From the NCBI GenBank assembly GCA_035315345.1, contig DATFYA010000004.1, positions 1-48,279 on the forward strand: a stretch of DNA of 48,279 nt, read 5' to 3'. Source of the DNA: Candidatus Methylomirabilota bacterium. GTDB taxonomy: Bacteria > Methylomirabilota > Methylomirabilia > Rokubacteriales > CSP1-6. Made by a program: the position numbers and the translations under genes. Below the pieces are notes generated by a model that saw nothing but the letters and a program-made list of their open reading frames with translations, ran no database searches and had not been told where the DNA came from. The first letter of the stretch is position 1. Each line of letters opens with the position of its first letter. Below, in pieces: positions 14,157 through 21,970 of this stretch.

Positions 14157-15434
14157 GTGAGGGCCGCGCGGGCCCGATGGCGGATCCTGGTCGTTCCCGC
14201 CCTCCTGTACTTCCTGTCCTACCTCCACCGGGTGGCCCCGGTCGTGGTGGCCGGTGATCTCATGGCCGCCTTCGCGGTGTCGGCGGCGACGCTCGGCGCG
14301 CTGGCTGCGATCTACCCCTACTGCTTCGCGGCCATGGCCCTGCCCGGGGGCAGCCTCATCGATTTCCTCGGCCCGCGACGGACGCTCGCCCTGGGCGGGC
14401 TCAGCATGAGCGCCGGCTCGGTGCTCTTCGGCCTCGCCCCCGGCTTCGCGGTGGCCTTCGGGGGGCGCCTCCTCGTCGGCCTGGGCGCCTCGGTGATCCT
14501 GATCGCGTGGCTGCGGCTGGCCACCGAGTGGTTCCGCGCCGAGGAGTTCGGCACCATTGCGGGCGCGGCGCAGAGCGTGGGGTCGATCGGGGCGCTCGCC
14601 GGCACCACGCCGCTGGCCCTGCTCGTCGAGCAGATCGGCTGGCGTCAGGGCTTCGTCACCATCGGGACGACCACCGCGCTGCTGGCGGTGGCGTGCTTTT
14701 TCACCGTGCGCGATCGTCCGGACCGGAGCGACGAGCGGGAATCGCGCGCGCGGGCCACCGATCCGGGGCTCCGCGAGATCCTCGCGGGCATCCCGAGCGT
14801 GATCTTCAACCCGCGCTCCTGGACGGTCGGGGGCATCTCGGGCGGCATCTACGGCGGCTTCGCGGCCTTCGTCGGGCTCTGGGGCGTGCCGTACCTCACC
14901 CAGGTGTACGACCTGCCGCGCGTGCGGGCCGCCAATCTGGTCGCGCTGGCCGCGGTGGGCCTGCTGGTGGGCGCCCCGCTGATCGGCTGGCTCTCCGACC
15001 GGCTGGAGCGCCGGCGCGTGCCCCTGATGACGATCAGCGGCCTGAACGTCCTCACGTGGGTCGCGCTCGTGGTGCCCGGGACGCCGATCGCCCCCGGCTT
15101 CATGCCGCTCGTCTGCTTCCTGATCGGCCTGGGCTCGAGCGTGGTGGTCCTCGCCTTCGCGGCCATCCGCGAGGTCAACGACCCACGATACGTGGGGGTC
15201 GCGCTGGGCTTCCACAATCTCCCCACGTTCCTGTCCTTCGGCGTCATGCAGTGGCTGACCGGGATCGTGCTCGATCGGCACTGGGAGGGCACGCTGGTCG
15301 CGGGCGTCCGCGTCTACGGGGCCGGGGCGTATCGCGCCGCCTTCGCGCTCTGTCTCCTGCTCGCCGTCGGCGCCTTCGTCTCGGCCTGCCTGGCCCCCGA
15401 GACGCGCGGCCGCAACATCTGGAAGGCCGCCTGA
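14157..15434 (+). CDS. Major facilitator superfamily transporter
   Basis: A 425-residue MFS carrier with about 12 hydrophobic spans. The conserved loop 2-3 motif appears as GSLIDFLGPRRTLALGG and its repeat as GWLSDRLERRRVPLM in the second half. LYFLSYLHRVAPVVVAGDLM in span 1 resembles the anion/organic-acid:H+ symporter branch. Substrate is not identifiable. GTG 14157 is preferred: earlier in-frame codons would translate through the palindromic element, and the first span begins directly after this start. The stop TGA overlaps the ATG of the next gene (TGATG), so both are coupled and may handle the same substrate. Confidence 0.88.
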   Translation: MRAARARWRILVVPALLYFLSYLHRVAPVVVAGDLMAAFAVSAATLGALAAIYPYCFAAMALPGGSLIDFLGPRRTLALGGLSMSAGSVLFGLAPGFAVAFGGRLLVGLGASVILIAWLRLATEWFRAEEFGTIAGAAQSVGSIGALAGTTPLALLVEQIGWRQGFVTIGTTTALLAVACFFTVRDRPDRSDERESRARATDPGLREILAGIPSVIFNPRSWTVGGISGGIYGGFAAFVGLWGVPYLTQVYDLPRVRAANLVALAAVGLLVGAPLIGWLSDRLERRRVPLMTISGLNVLTWVALVVPGTPIAPGFMPLVCFLIGLGSSVVVLAFAAIREVNDPRYVGVALGFHNLPTFLSFGVMQWLTGIVLDRHWEGTLVAGVRVYGAGAYRAAFALCLLLAVGAFVSACLAPETRGRNIWKAA

Positions 15435-16714
15435 TGGGCAGCATCCGGGAGCGCGCCGAGGCGTGCTGGGTGGGCCGCGTCGACCCGCGCGAGTTCTGGA
15501 AGCCGACCGGCGAGCGCGAGGAGATCGCTCCCGGGGTGTTCTTCGTCCATGCGTTCGCCAACGTCACGGTCGTGCGCACCGGCCGCGGCCTGGTGCTGGT
15601 GGACACCGCCAACTACGTGGCCCGGGACCGCACGTTCGCGTCGGTCCGCGCGATCGATCCCGGCCCGGTCCACGCCGCGATCTACACCCACGGCCACGCC
15701 GACCACGCGTTCGGCCTGCCCCCGTTCATCGCCGAGGCGGCCGAGCGCGGGTGGCCGCGCCCCCGCATCGTCGGCCACCGGAGCGTGGCCGACCGCTTCG
15801 ACCGCTACCGAGCGACCGCCGGCTACAACGGCCTCATCAACGCGCGCCAGTTCTCCATCGCCGCGTCCTGGCCCACCGAGTACGACTACCCCGACACGGT
15901 CTACGACCAGGCGCTGCGCTTCGAGGCGGGGGACGTCACGCTCGAGCTGCGGCACGCGCGGGGCGAGACGGACGACGCGACCTGGGTGTGGTGGCCGGAG
16001 CGGCGCATCCTCTGGACCGGCGATCTCTTCATCTGGGTCGCTCCGAACGCGGGCAATCCGCAGAAGGTCCAGCGCTACGCCGCGGAGTGGGCGGCGGCGC
16101 TGCGGGAGATGGCCGCCCGCGGCCCCGAGCTGCTCATCCCCGGCCACGGCCTGCCGATCGTCGGAGCCGACCGCGCGCGGCAGGCTCTCACCGACACCGC
16201 GGACTGGCTCGACTCGCTCGTGAGCCAGACCCTCGCGCTGATGAACGCGGGGGCCGGCCTCGAGCAGGTGCTCGGCGAAGTCCGGCCGCCCGCGCACCTG
16301 GCCGAGCGGCGCTATCTGCAGCCGGTCTACGACGAGCCCGACTACGTCGTGCGCAATCTCTGGCGGCTCTACGGCGGCTGGTACGACGGCGTGCCCGCAC
16401 ACCTCAAGCCGGCGCCCGAGGCCGAGATCGGGCGCGAGATCGCGATGCTGGCCGGCGGCATCGAGGGGCTCATCGCGCGGGCGCGCGCGCTGGCCGGGGA
16501 GGGTCGCCTCGCGCTGGCGAGCCACCTGATCGACTGGTCCATCGCGGCCGGGCCCGATCACGTGGCCGCGCACGCCGTGCGTGCCGAGATCTACCAGCGG
16601 CGCGCCGACGAGGCCCGTGCCCTCATGACCCGCGGCATCTTCTCCGCCGCCGCCCGCGAATCCGCCGAGAAATCGACGCCTCCCCCCTCCCCTCAGGGGG
16701 GAGGGCCCGGGTGA
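15434..16714 (+). CDS. Metallo-beta-lactamase-fold hydrolase with alkyl-sulfatase-like dimerisation region
   Basis: A 426-residue protein. Residues 25-255 form an MBL fold with zinc motif THGHADH (His86, His88, Asp90, His91), RHARGETDD (third-site His), WTGDLFIW (bridging Asp) and IPGHGLP (last His). Residues 265-400 are helical (NLWRLYGGWYDGVPAHLKP), as in the dimerisation domain of SdsA-type alkyl sulfatases, but the protein lacks the C-terminal SCP2-like domain of full-length ones (about 600 residues). The last residues (STPPPSPQGGGPG) are encoded by a GC-rich repeat, so the natural C-terminus was probably changed by its insertion. Coupled to the MFS gene. Confidence 0.85.
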   Translation: MGSIRERAEACWVGRVDPREFWKPTGEREEIAPGVFFVHAFANVTVVRTGRGLVLVDTANYVARDRTFASVRAIDPGPVHAAIYTHGHADHAFGLPPFIAEAAERGWPRPRIVGHRSVADRFDRYRATAGYNGLINARQFSIAASWPTEYDYPDTVYDQALRFEAGDVTLELRHARGETDDATWVWWPERRILWTGDLFIWVAPNAGNPQKVQRYAAEWAAALREMAARGPELLIPGHGLPIVGADRARQALTDTADWLDSLVSQTLALMNAGAGLEQVLGEVRPPAHLAERRYLQPVYDEPDYVVRNLWRLYGGWYDGVPAHLKPAPEAEIGREIAMLAGGIEGLIARARALAGEGRLALASHLIDWSIAAGPDHVAAHAVRAEIYQRRADEARALMTRGIFSAAARESAEKSTPPPSPQGGGPG

Positions 16715-16720
16715 GGGGCG
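16681..16720. repeat. Short GC-rich hairpin repeat at the 3' end of the MBL gene
   Basis: CCCTCCCC (16685-16692) and GGGGAGGG (16698-16705) form an 8-bp stem with a 5-nt loop, flanked by a GGGCCCGGGTGAGGGG tail. This purine/pyrimidine-skewed layout is that of a dispersed intergenic repeat. It encodes the last ten or so residues and the stop codon of the MBL gene. Confidence 0.5.
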
Positions 16721-16727
16721 GCGTCCC

Positions 16728-17207
16728 ATGGCCGCCAGCTACCGACTCGGCCTCGGCCGTCGCGCCGCGAATCGCCTGGTCCGCCTCCTCCTGCGCCTCG
16801 GCCTGATGCCCGGTCCGACGTACCTGCTGACCGTGCCGGGCCGACGCACCGGTCGGCCGATGTCCACACCGGTCACGCTCGTCGAGGACGGTGGAGAGCG
16901 CTGGCTGGTCGCCCCGTACGGCGACGTCGGCTGGGTCCGCAACGCGCGCGCCGCCGGGCAGGTCAACCTGAGCCGCGGCGGCCGCTCCGAGACCCTCCCG
17001 ATTCGCGAGCTGAGCCCCGCAGACGCCGCGCCGGTGCTGCAACGCTACGTCACCCGCGTCGCCATCACCCGCCCCTACTTCGACGCGCGCCCCGACTCCC
17101 CCCTCACCGCCTTCGAGACCGAATCGCCCCGCCACCCCGTCTTCGTGCTGGGGTCAGGTCTTGCATTACGACATTTCCAAGCGCGCAGCCCGGACCGCCC
17201 GGCGTGA
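16728..17207 (+). CDS. Deazaflavin (F420)-dependent nitroreductase-family protein
   Basis: A 159-residue split-beta-barrel protein of the DDN/FDOR type. The core block TYLLTVPGRRTGRPMSTPVT followed by WLVAPYGDVGWVRNARAAG is the standard signature of F420-dependent nitroreductase-family oxidoreductases in actinobacteria and some soil lineages. Substrate is unknown. The first 140 residues are well formed; the last 18 or so and the stop (17205-17207) are read from a REP-like inverted repeat starting at 17150, so the natural C-terminus has been replaced. ATG 16728 is 13 bp after the MBL stop. Confidence 0.82.
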   Translation: MAASYRLGLGRRAANRLVRLLLRLGLMPGPTYLLTVPGRRTGRPMSTPVTLVEDGGERWLVAPYGDVGWVRNARAAGQVNLSRGGRSETLPIRELSPADAAPVLQRYVTRVAITRPYFDARPDSPLTAFETESPRHPVFVLGSGLALRHFQARSPDRPA

Positions 17208-17234
17208 AGATGTCGTAATGCAAGACCTGACCCC
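17150..17234. repeat. REP-like element with perfect 25-bp inverted arms
   Basis: GGGGTCAGGTCTTGCATTAC (17150-17169) plus GACAT is repeated exactly in inverse at 17210-17234, with a 35-bp loop. The GGGGTCAGGTCTTGCA terminus resembles ends of REP elements that depend on a TnpA-REP (Y1) transposase; I infer this from memory of such sequences, and no transposase is in the window. It lies between two convergent genes and could form a bidirectional terminator-like hairpin. Confidence 0.8.
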
Positions 17235-17237
17235 GGA

Positions 17238-17933
17238 CTAGACGACCTCGTCGGTGCGGGAGAGGACTTCGCCGAAGCGGGAGAGGGCGGGCGGAGGCAG
17301 TGACTTGTAGACCTCGGCGATGCGGAGGTTGATCTCGCGGTTCGCGAGGGCGAAGAGGCTTCGGCCCTCGGCGTCGCCTTCCACCAGGAACGGGCCGAGC
17401 CGCTCGACCTCGAGCACCCAGCAGGCCTGGGCGATCCCCAGCTCGCGAAGCCAGTGCACGTCGAGCACGCGACGGATCCCGCGGCCGTACGCCGCGCCCA
17501 TGCCGTAGCCCACGGTGGTGAGGTACACCGCCCGGTGCGGCACGAACCACTCGCGGTAGGCCAGCTCGGTGAGCCCGGCCTTGCCCACGATGACCCGGGC
17601 CCCCGAGCGCTCGAACCACGGACCCATCGACTTGCCGAACCGGAAGCTGGCCGTTGCGGTCACCGCTTCGACCACGTGGGTGCCGTCGGGCCGGGTGGCC
17701 GCGGCGGGCGAGCAGTGGAAGTTCACGTTGGTGAGCACCCGCAGCGCCTCCGGGAACGGCACGCCGCGGTCGACCACTTGCCGGTAGACACCCTCGCGCG
17801 CGGTGTAGAGGGCGCCGCTCACGTAGACGACGTCGCCCAGCTTCAGCGAGCGGATCGCCGCGTCGGAGACCGGCGTGGTGAGATGGACCTCATCCATCGT
17901 CACGTCATCGAGCCGCGCCATCGCGGTGCCCAT
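17238..17933 (-). CDS. fumB: Fumarate hydratase class I, beta (C-terminal) subunit
   Basis: A 231-residue C-terminal subunit of the two-part iron-sulfur fumarase/tartrate dehydratase family. LKLGDVVYVSGALYTAREGVYR is the characteristic opening; GARVIVGKAGLTELAYREWF and GYGMGAAYGRGIRRVLDVHW are conserved core blocks. With the alpha subunit it would hydrate fumarate to L-malate in the TCA cycle. ATG at 17933 overlaps the alpha stop (TGATG); a GTG one codon earlier (17936) would give a GTGA overlap and is equally possible. Tartrate dehydratase is the alternative function, since the two enzymes share these domains. The symbol follows the two-subunit convention. Confidence 0.88.
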   Translation of the reverse strand: MGTAMARLDDVTMDEVHLTTPVSDAAIRSLKLGDVVYVSGALYTAREGVYRQVVDRGVPFPEALRVLTNVNFHCSPAAATRPDGTHVVEAVTATASFRFGKSMGPWFERSGARVIVGKAGLTELAYREWFVPHRAVYLTTVGYGMGAAYGRGIRRVLDVHWLRELGIAQACWVLEVERLGPFLVEGDAEGRSLFALANREINLRIAEVYKSLPPPALSRFGEVLSRTDEVV

Positions 17934-18871
17934 CACTCGATCCCGGACCGGCGGTAGTAGTCGGTGAACCAGCCCGGATCGCTCCGGAATTCCACGCGCC
18001 CGTCGGAAGCGATCCGCGCAGTCGCCCGTCGTGACGAGAGGCAGAACTGGTGGATGCCGACCGGCATCCCGCCGGTGTGGGTGTAGGCCAGCTCCACGTG
18101 GGTGGCCACCACCATCGAGGTGCCCGCGAAGCCCATCGCCCCGATGCCGATGTAATTGCCGAGCGCGGTCAGCTCGTCCTCGAGCGCGGCCGCGGCGGGG
18201 TCCGGATTGCGGCTCCCGACGGTGCGCAGGCACGCCGCCTCCTTGCCGATGCGCACGCACGTGTCCTTGGCCCCGCCGATGCCGACGCCCACGATGGCGG
18301 GCTGACAGGCCAGCCCGCGCTTGCCCGACTCGATCAGGGTGTCGACGAAGAAGCGCTTGATCCCGGCGACCCCGTCGCCCGGGAAGAGCATGCGGTAGTC
18401 GCTGCCGAAGAGGCCGCCCTTGTGCACGGTGGTGACGTCGATCCAGTCGGCTCCCGGCTCGACCGCGTACGTGATCTCGGGCGCGTGGATGCCGACGTTG
18501 TCGTTGCGGTCCTCACGGGTGAGCGGGTGCACCCGGTTCGGCCGCAGCGGAATCGCCTGCGTCGCCTCCGCCGTCGCCTTCCGCAGCGCCCGCTCCAGCG
18601 CCACCAAGCCACCCTCCACCACCGCCTCGTTCCCCAGCTTCACGTAATATCTCGGCAACCCGGTATCCGCACACATCGGCCGCCGATCCGCACTGGCAAT
18701 CTCCCAATTCCCCAGCATCTGATCCAACACGAATCGCGCCAGCCGGTTTCCCTCCCGATCCCGCGCCAGCCGCACCCCCTCCCGATAATCCACCGGAATA
18801 TCGATCGCGGCCCGAGCCATCAACTCCCGCGCCGTATCCTCCACGAGCTTCACCGAAATCATTCTCGCCAT
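17933..18871 (-). CDS. fumA: Fumarate hydratase class I, alpha (N-terminal) subunit
   Basis: A 312-residue N-terminal subunit carrying the labile [4Fe-4S] cluster of class I fumarase. Cluster-region cysteines are visible in RPMCADTGLPRYYVKLG and GLACQPAIVGVGIGG, with a further Cys in KEAACLRTVGSRNP; VHPLTREDRNDNVG and THTGGMPVGIHQFCLSSRR are substrate-site blocks. The start is taken at 18871 (MARMISVKLVEDT); 18862 is an alternative. The upstream gap carries a long inverted repeat. Translationally coupled to the beta subunit. Confidence 0.9.
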   Translation of the reverse strand: MARMISVKLVEDTARELMARAAIDIPVDYREGVRLARDREGNRLARFVLDQMLGNWEIASADRRPMCADTGLPRYYVKLGNEAVVEGGLVALERALRKATAEATQAIPLRPNRVHPLTREDRNDNVGIHAPEITYAVEPGADWIDVTTVHKGGLFGSDYRMLFPGDGVAGIKRFFVDTLIESGKRGLACQPAIVGVGIGGAKDTCVRIGKEAACLRTVGSRNPDPAAAALEDELTALGNYIGIGAMGFAGTSMVVATHVELAYTHTGGMPVGIHQFCLSSRRATARIASDGRVEFRSDPGWFTDYYRRSGIE

Positions 18872-18932
18872 GTCACTCAACGTTCCACGAACGAAGACGC
18901 GACCATCAAGATTCTCAAACCAAGACTCCCAA

Positions 18933-19128
18933 AGCGGTAGCGCAGGGGGCCGCGGGGTGGCCGGTGGGGCGTGGGAGGGGGTCGGCTGACCCGTTCCCGC
19001 CAAGGCAAGCAAGGAATCTCATGTCGCTAGATTGGGAACTGCAACCAGCCCAAGACGAAAACGCGGGACGTGGTCAGAGACCCCCTCCCACCCCCGCCGG
19101 CCGCCCCGCGGCCCCCTGCGCTACCGCT
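18933..19128. repeat. Long inverted repeat, 50-bp GC-rich arms around a 95-bp loop
   Basis: The left arm (18933-18983, beginning AGCGGTAGCGCAGGGGGCCG) matches the inverse of the right arm (19079-19128) with only two substitutions and a one-base indel. It separates cimA from fumA. The right arm includes the last two codons and the TAG of cimA. It could work as a transcription barrier, but no T-run follows, and a mobile-element origin (MITE-like) seems more likely. The loop is less GC-rich than the arms and contains no gene. Confidence 0.8.
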
Positions 19129-20725
19129 TACCCTGCTTCTCGTCGCGCCGGAGCTTATATTCCACCGAGTCAACGAGCGCCTGCCACGACGCCTCGATGA
19201 TGTTGTCCGCCACGCCCACGGTCCCCCACGTGTCATTCCCATCTCCGGACGTGACGAGCACGCGCGTCTTGGCCGCGGTGGCCTTGGCCTCATCGAGGAT
19301 CCGCACCTTGTAGTCGAGCAGCGCCATCTCCCGCAGGTTCGGGTAGAAGTCCTCGAGCGCCTTGCGGAGCGCGTGGTCGAGCGCGTTCACCGGGCCGTTG
19401 CCCGCCGCCGCGGTGTGCTCCTCGATGCCCTTCACCCGCAGGCGTACGGTGGCCTCGGCCACCGGCTCGCCGTCGCCCGCATTCTCCTCGACGATCACCC
19501 GGTAGCCCTGCAGCTCGAAGTACGGCCGGTGGTTGCCGAGGGCCCGCTCCATCAGCAGCTCGAAGGACGCCTCCGCGCCCTCGAACAGGAAGCCCTCGTC
19601 CTCGAGCCGCTTGAGCATCTCGAGGATGCGCCGGGCGTCGGGCGTGTTCTTGTCCAGATCGATCCCGTACTCGCGCGCCTTCCACAACACGTTGGACTGC
19701 CCGGCCAGCTCGGAGACGAGCACCCGCCGCTGGTTGCCCACCGCGTCCGGATCCACGTGCTCGTAGGTCTCCGGATGCTTCAGCACCGCGGACACGTGGA
19801 TGCCCCCCTTGTGGGCGAAGGCCGAGTCGCCCACGTAGGGCTGCGCGGCCCACGGCTTGCGGTTGGCCAGCTCGGAGACCAGGCGCGAGATGTCACGCAG
19901 CTCGCGCAGGTTCGCGCTCGGAATGCACTCGAGCCCCATCTTCAGCATGAGGTTCGGGATGATCGAGACGAGATTGGCATTGCCGCAGCGCTCGCCGTAC
20001 CCGTTGATCGTGCCCTGCACGTGCTCGATGCCCTCCCCCACCGCGGTCAGGGAGTTGGCCACCGCGCACTCGGTGTCGTTGTGCACGTGGATGCCGAGCG
20101 GGGTGTCGGCCTTCACCGCCCGGCGGACTTCTCGGATGATGGCGGTGATCTCGTGGGGGAGGCTGCCCCCGTTGGTGTCGCATAGCACGAGGCAGTGGGC
20201 CCCCGCCGACTCCGCGGCGAGCAGCGTGCGCATCGCGTACTCCGGGTTGCGCTTGAAGCCGTCGAAGAAGTGCTCGGCGTCGTAGATGACCTCTTCGAAG
20301 TGCTTGAGGAGGTAGGCGACCGAGTCCCCGATCATGGCCACGTTCTCCTCGAGCGTGGTGCCCAGCGCCGCGGTCACGTGGAAGTCCCACGCCTTGCCGA
20401 AGATCGTGACGACGGGCGGGCCCGCCTCCACCAGCGCCTGGAGATTGCCGTCGTCCTGCGGGCGCACGCCGGGCCGGCGGGTGGCGCCGAACGCGCTGAT
20501 CTTGGCGGTCTTGAACACCGCGCCCTGCACGCGCTTGAAGAAGCGCAGGTCCTTCGGATTCGAGCCGGGCCAGCCGCCCTCGATGTAGTGGATGCCGAGG
20601 GCGTCGAGTCGCTGGGCGATGCGGACCTTGTCCTCCATCGAGAAGGCCACGCCCTCGCCCTGAGTCCCGTCACGGAGGGTGGTGTCGTAGATCTTGATCG
20701 CGCGCGATCGGGACGTCACGGCCAT
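19121..20725 (-). CDS. cimA: (R)-citramalate synthase
   Basis: A 534-residue DRE-TIM enzyme of the isopropylmalate-synthase superfamily. [20 protein letters not shown] carries the catalytic Arg-Asp pair, [15 protein letters not shown] the metal-binding His/Asn region, and the C-terminal LeuA regulatory domain runs from about residue 390. The text [14 protein letters not shown] in the second strand and the total length near 530 fit citramalate synthase (pyruvate + acetyl-CoA, threonine-independent isoleucine route) rather than LeuA or homocitrate synthase. ATG 20725 fits the domain edge. Its last codons come from a palindromic repeat. A TTGACA-type promoter ends about 10 nt upstream of the ATG. 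Confidence 0.9.
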   Translation of the reverse strand: MAVTSRSRAIKIYDTTLRDGTQGEGVAFSMEDKVRIAQRLDALGIHYIEGGWPGSNPKDLRFFKRVQGAVFKTAKISAFGATRRPGVRPQDDGNLQALVEAGPPVVTIFGKAWDFHVTAALGTTLEENVAMIGDSVAYLLKHFEEVIYDAEHFFDGFKRNPEYAMRTLLAAESAGAHCLVLCDTNGGSLPHEITAIIREVRRAVKADTPLGIHVHNDTECAVANSLTAVGEGIEHVQGTINGYGERCGNANLVSIIPNLMLKMGLECIPSANLRELRDISRLVSELANRKPWAAQPYVGDSAFAHKGGIHVSAVLKHPETYEHVDPDAVGNQRRVLVSELAGQSNVLWKAREYGIDLDKNTPDARRILEMLKRLEDEGFLFEGAEASFELLMERALGNHRPYFELQGYRVIVEENAGDGEPVAEATVRLRVKGIEEHTAAAGNGPVNALDHALRKALEDFYPNLREMALLDYKVRILDEAKATAAKTRVLVTSGDGNDTWGTVGVADNIIEASWQALVDSVEYKLRRDEKQGKR

Positions 20726-20734
20726 GGGGGGCAC

Positions 20735-20764
20735 ATCATCCCGCCCCCGCCCGGGAGGTGTCAA
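20735..20764 (-). promoter_or_regulatory. Candidate promoter of cimA
   Basis: A perfect TTGACA (20759-20764, minus strand), 18-bp spacer and GATGAT (20735-20740). Transcription would begin about 3 nt before the cimA ATG, so the mRNA would be almost leaderless. It overlaps the region upstream of the divergent TSUP gene. Confidence 0.4.
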
Positions 20765-20766
20765 GT

Positions 20767-20772
20767 TATGCT
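20767..20772 (+). promoter_or_regulatory. Possible -10 box for the TSUP gene
   Basis: TATGCT ends 6 nt before GTG 20779. No -35 is recognisable. The spacing predicts a start at the GTG itself and is one reason for choosing 20779 over 20758. Confidence 0.3.
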
Positions 20773-20778
20773 CGGACG

Positions 20779-21510
20779 GTGATTCCCGCGATCATGGCCG
20801 TGGTGGTGCTGGGGGCCGGCATCGTCAAGGGCGCCATCGGCTTCGGCTTTCCCTCCCTGGCGACGCCGCTGTTGAGCCTGGTGACCGACGTGAAGACGGC
20901 GGTGGTGGTGCTGATCCTGCCGAACATCATCATGGACGGCATCCAGTTCGTCCGGCGCGGCGCGCCGATGGCCACCGCGCGGCGCTTCGCGACCCTGCTC
21001 GTCTCGGGCGCGGCCGGCATGGTGCTCGGCACCCGCGTGCTCACCATGCTGTCGCCGCGCGCGGCCACGTTCACCCTGGGCTTCTTCGTGGTGGCCTTCG
21101 TGATCCTCAGCGCCACCGGCCTCTCGCCGAAGGTGCCCGCCCACTGGGAGCGATGGCTCTCGGCGCCCGCCGGCTTCGTGGCCGGCGTGGTCGGCGGCGT
21201 GACCAACGCGCCGGCCACGCCGCTGGTCCTCTACTTCCACGCCATCGGCCTCGGCAAGCACGACTTCGTGGCCTCGGTGGCCTTCACCTTCATCTTCTAC
21301 AAGGCGGTACAGCTCGGCGCGGTCGGCTGGTACGGGCTGCTCACGTGGCCGGTGCTGTGGATCTCGGTCGGGCTGACCGCGGTCGCGCTGGTGGGGTTCG
21401 CGGTGGGACTCCGCCTGCAGGATCGCCTCGATCAGCGAACGTTCAACCGCGCGGTGCTGGTCTTCCTGGGCGCCCTCGGCGCCTGGCTCCTCGTGCGCAG
21501 TCTCAGATGA
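20779..21510 (+). CDS. TSUP (TauE/SafE) family permease
   Basis: A 243-residue membrane protein with about 8 spans and the duplicated TSUP layout: [19 protein letters not shown] in the first half and [19 protein letters not shown] in the second. The family exports or imports sulfite, sulfoacetate or related anions; the substrate here is unknown. Divergent from cimA across a 53-bp gap. GTG 20779 directly precedes the first span; GTG 20758 would add seven residues but sits on top of the GGAGG and so cannot use it. Confidence 0.85.
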   Translation: MIPAIMAVVVLGAGIVKGAIGFGFPSLATPLLSLVTDVKTAVVVLILPNIIMDGIQFVRRGAPMATARRFATLLVSGAAGMVLGTRVLTMLSPRAATFTLGFFVVAFVILSATGLSPKVPAHWERWLSAPAGFVAGVVGGVTNAPATPLVLYFHAIGLGKHDFVASVAFTFIFYKAVQLGAVGWYGLLTWPVLWISVGLTAVALVGFAVGLRLQDRLDQRTFNRAVLVFLGALGAWLLVRSLR

Positions 21511-21541
21511 TCCGCTCGCGCTCACCTGGCGGCGCCCGGCC

Positions 21542-21961
21542 TCAGGACGGGCGCATCGTGTAGGTCCAGCACTCTCCCTCGAGCAGCGTCACCCCATCCT
21601 GGTTGCGGATGGTGGCGCGCAGCTGGCAGACCGGCTTGTCCGGCTTGAGCGCCAGCACTTCCACCTGCGCGGTCAGCGTATCGCCCAGATAGGTCGGGGC
21701 CAGGTACTTGAGCGCCTGACTCATGAAGACGGTGCCGGGCCCCGGCAGGTCCATCGCCACCAGCGCGTTCAGCATGCCGGCCGCGATACCGCCCTGGGCG
21801 ACCAGGCGGCCGAAGCGCGTGCGCGCCGCGAAGTCGGCGTCGAAGTGCAGCGGGTTGCGGTCGCCGGTGAGCCGCGCGTAGAGCTCGACGTCGTCAGCGG
21901 TCACGGTCTGGGTGCGTCGCGCGGTCTGTCCCACCTCGAGCCCCAGCGGCCCGACCGGCAC
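21542..21961 (-). CDS. MaoC-family hotdog dehydratase
   Basis: A 139-residue single-hotdog MaoC protein. The hydratase motif GDRNPLHFDADFAARTRFG holds the catalytic Asp-His pair for (R)-specific addition of water to enoyl-CoA. It is the last gene of the thiolase/DUF35/CaiB operon, 9 bp after the CaiB gene. In combination with those genes it most likely hydrates an unsaturated acyl-CoA so that the carbon chain can be cleaved. Substrate is unknown. Confidence 0.88.
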   Translation of the reverse strand: MPVGPLGLEVGQTARRTQTVTADDVELYARLTGDRNPLHFDADFAARTRFGRLVAQGGIAAGMLNALVAMDLPGPGTVFMSQALKYLAPTYLGDTLTAQVEVLALKPDKPVCQLRATIRNQDGVTLLEGECWTYTMRPS

Positions 21962-21970
21962 GGATCCGGC

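Noticed and set aside
19121-20725. LeuA or homocitrate synthase
   Set aside because: The length (534) and N-terminal text fit citramalate synthase better; no companion leu or lys genes are near.
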